Below are positions 63,740 through 64,000 of a DNA stretch of 64,000 bases, one piece after another. Location of the stretch: positions 1 to 64,000 of the forward strand of contig JAQMWT010000469.1 in the NCBI GenBank assembly GCA_029834535.1, given 5' to 3'. The position numbers were made by a program, and so were the translations under genes. Position 1 is the first letter of the stretch. Each line of letters starts with the position of its first letter. This stretch comes from Chrysophaeum taylorii. Lineage: Eukaryota; Sar; Pelagophyceae; Pelagomonadales; Pelagomonadaceae. Under the pieces are notes generated by a model that was given only the letters and a program-made list of their open reading frames with translations, had not been told where the DNA came from and ran no database searches.

Positions 63740-63764
63740 CAGGCTATGTTTGAAACATAGCCTG
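63740..63764. repeat. Near-perfect palindrome upstream of the transposase start
   Basis: CAGGCTATGTTT, one G, AAACATAGCCTG: 12-bp arms around a single base, 28 bp upstream of the transposase ATG and about 75 bp inside the right terminal repeat. A place for transposase or regulator binding is possible. Confidence 0.7.
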
Positions 63765-63837
63765 AGACAATCCACTTTTGAATGAGGGTTTCTCGTTTGG
63801 TGTTCGAAATGTAGGCTAGGGCCTAGTTTTGAGCTTT

Positions 63838-63851
63838 CTTATCCGACCCTA
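63838..63851 (-). repeat. Right terminal inverted repeat
   Basis: CTTATCCGACCCTA, exact complement of 59188-59201. Confidence 0.9.
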
Positions 63852-63858
63852 CCACTAG
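63852..63858. repeat. Target-site duplication, right
   Basis: CCACTAG, as at 59181-59187. Confidence 0.8.
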
Positions 63859-64000
63859 TTGTGCGAGGTTGGTATTGATAAATAAGCAATAGGCTCAGCT
63901 TATTAGAAACAAAAAAGTTTCTGGATTTTCGGAGCATAAACCCCAAATTTTCCCGACGTGAGATCCGTAGCTGCCGAATCGGGAGCTTGCACAATACGAC
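63859..64000. other. Right flank of the TIR transposon
   Basis: No gene. It contains TCCGTAGCTGCCGA (about 63966-63979), which also occurs inside the transposon near its left end (about 59308-59321) with loosely similar DNA before it. So the flank may itself be part of a related element. Confidence 0.4.

Larger units (their letters stand above)
59188..63851 (-). mobile_element. Whole 4.66-kb TIR DNA transposon, superfamily not assigned
   Basis: Bounded by perfect 14-bp inverted repeats, TAGGGTCGGATAAG at 59188-59201 and its complement at 63838-63851, and by a 7-bp direct repeat CCACTAG (59181-59187 and 63852-63858; if the next T is counted on both sides, CCACTAGT overlaps the left TIR). It codes on the minus strand for a large protein with zinc-binding, coiled-coil, DDE-like and Tudor-like parts. 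The TAGGG start and 7-8 bp duplication recall hAT elements, but the domain layout does not. Perfect ends suggest recent movement, although the reading frame has two shifts and one stop. Confidence 0.85.

Noticed and set aside
59188-63851. hAT assignment of the TIR transposon
   Set aside because: The TIR start and duplication length are compatible, but I see no hAT dimerisation domain or BED-type finger, and the Tudor-like end is foreign to hAT.
1-64000. tRNA, rRNA or snRNA genes
   Set aside because: None could be recognised by eye; a covariance-model scan would be needed to exclude them.

Overview
The window looks like nuclear DNA of a single-celled eukaryote, most likely a photosynthetic stramenopile or similar marine alga (inference). 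The grounds are a fused tryptophan-pathway enzyme with a plastid-type leader, a hybrid histidine kinase of the algal kind, an ankyrin-type protein with the WAR..GCPWD repeat common in stramenopiles, a MAPEG membrane protein, a 37-nt GT-AG intron, and dense Ty1/copia elements, Helitron pieces and TIR transposons. There are no operons, rRNA genes or CRISPR arrays, and no tRNA gene could be recognised by eye.

Layout. 1-24.1 kb is a nest of mobile DNA. Copy A of a Pro/His/Thr-rich LTR element (1-6379, +) faces a related copy B on the minus strand (gag-like part 21.2-15.8 kb, then protease, a cytosine-methyltransferase-like domain, and copia RT and RNase H down to 9.2 kb). Both carry LTRs with TAGAGA...TCTCTA ends. 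Two SINE-like repeats with (GTTA)n tails and Helitron helicase fragments are inserted among these. Two tandem Helitron fragments follow (22.0-24.1 kb). 24.4-34.4 kb is host DNA with few recognisable genes: an ankyrin protein, a MADS-like protein with acidic neighbours, and several unrecognised or decayed reading frames. 34.5-36.4 kb is another copia remnant. 37.1-39.1 kb is a large palindrome of two inverted Helitron fragments. 40.1-46.2 kb is the gene-rich part: TrpC-TrpF fusion (-), hybrid histidine kinase in several frames (+) and an MFS transporter (-). 46.2-50.1 kb shows no recognisable gene. 50.2-56.2 kb is a second kind of copia element (98-bp LTRs, TG...CA), inserted into a paralogue of the MADS-like gene and itself carrying a TIR/MITE-like repeat and a SINE-like repeat. 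58.1-58.9 kb holds two small convergent membrane-protein genes.

The most striking feature is at 59188-63851: a whole 4.66-kb DNA transposon with perfect 14-bp terminal inverted repeats (TAGGGTCGGATAAG) and a 7-bp target duplication (CCACTAG). It codes for a large protein with an N-terminal zinc-binding domain, a long coiled coil, a DDE-like core interrupted by a 37-nt intron, and a C-terminal Tudor-like domain with an acidic tail. I cannot place it in a named superfamily. The second candidate of interest is the methyltransferase-like domain embedded in the copia element at 13.9-14.3 kb.
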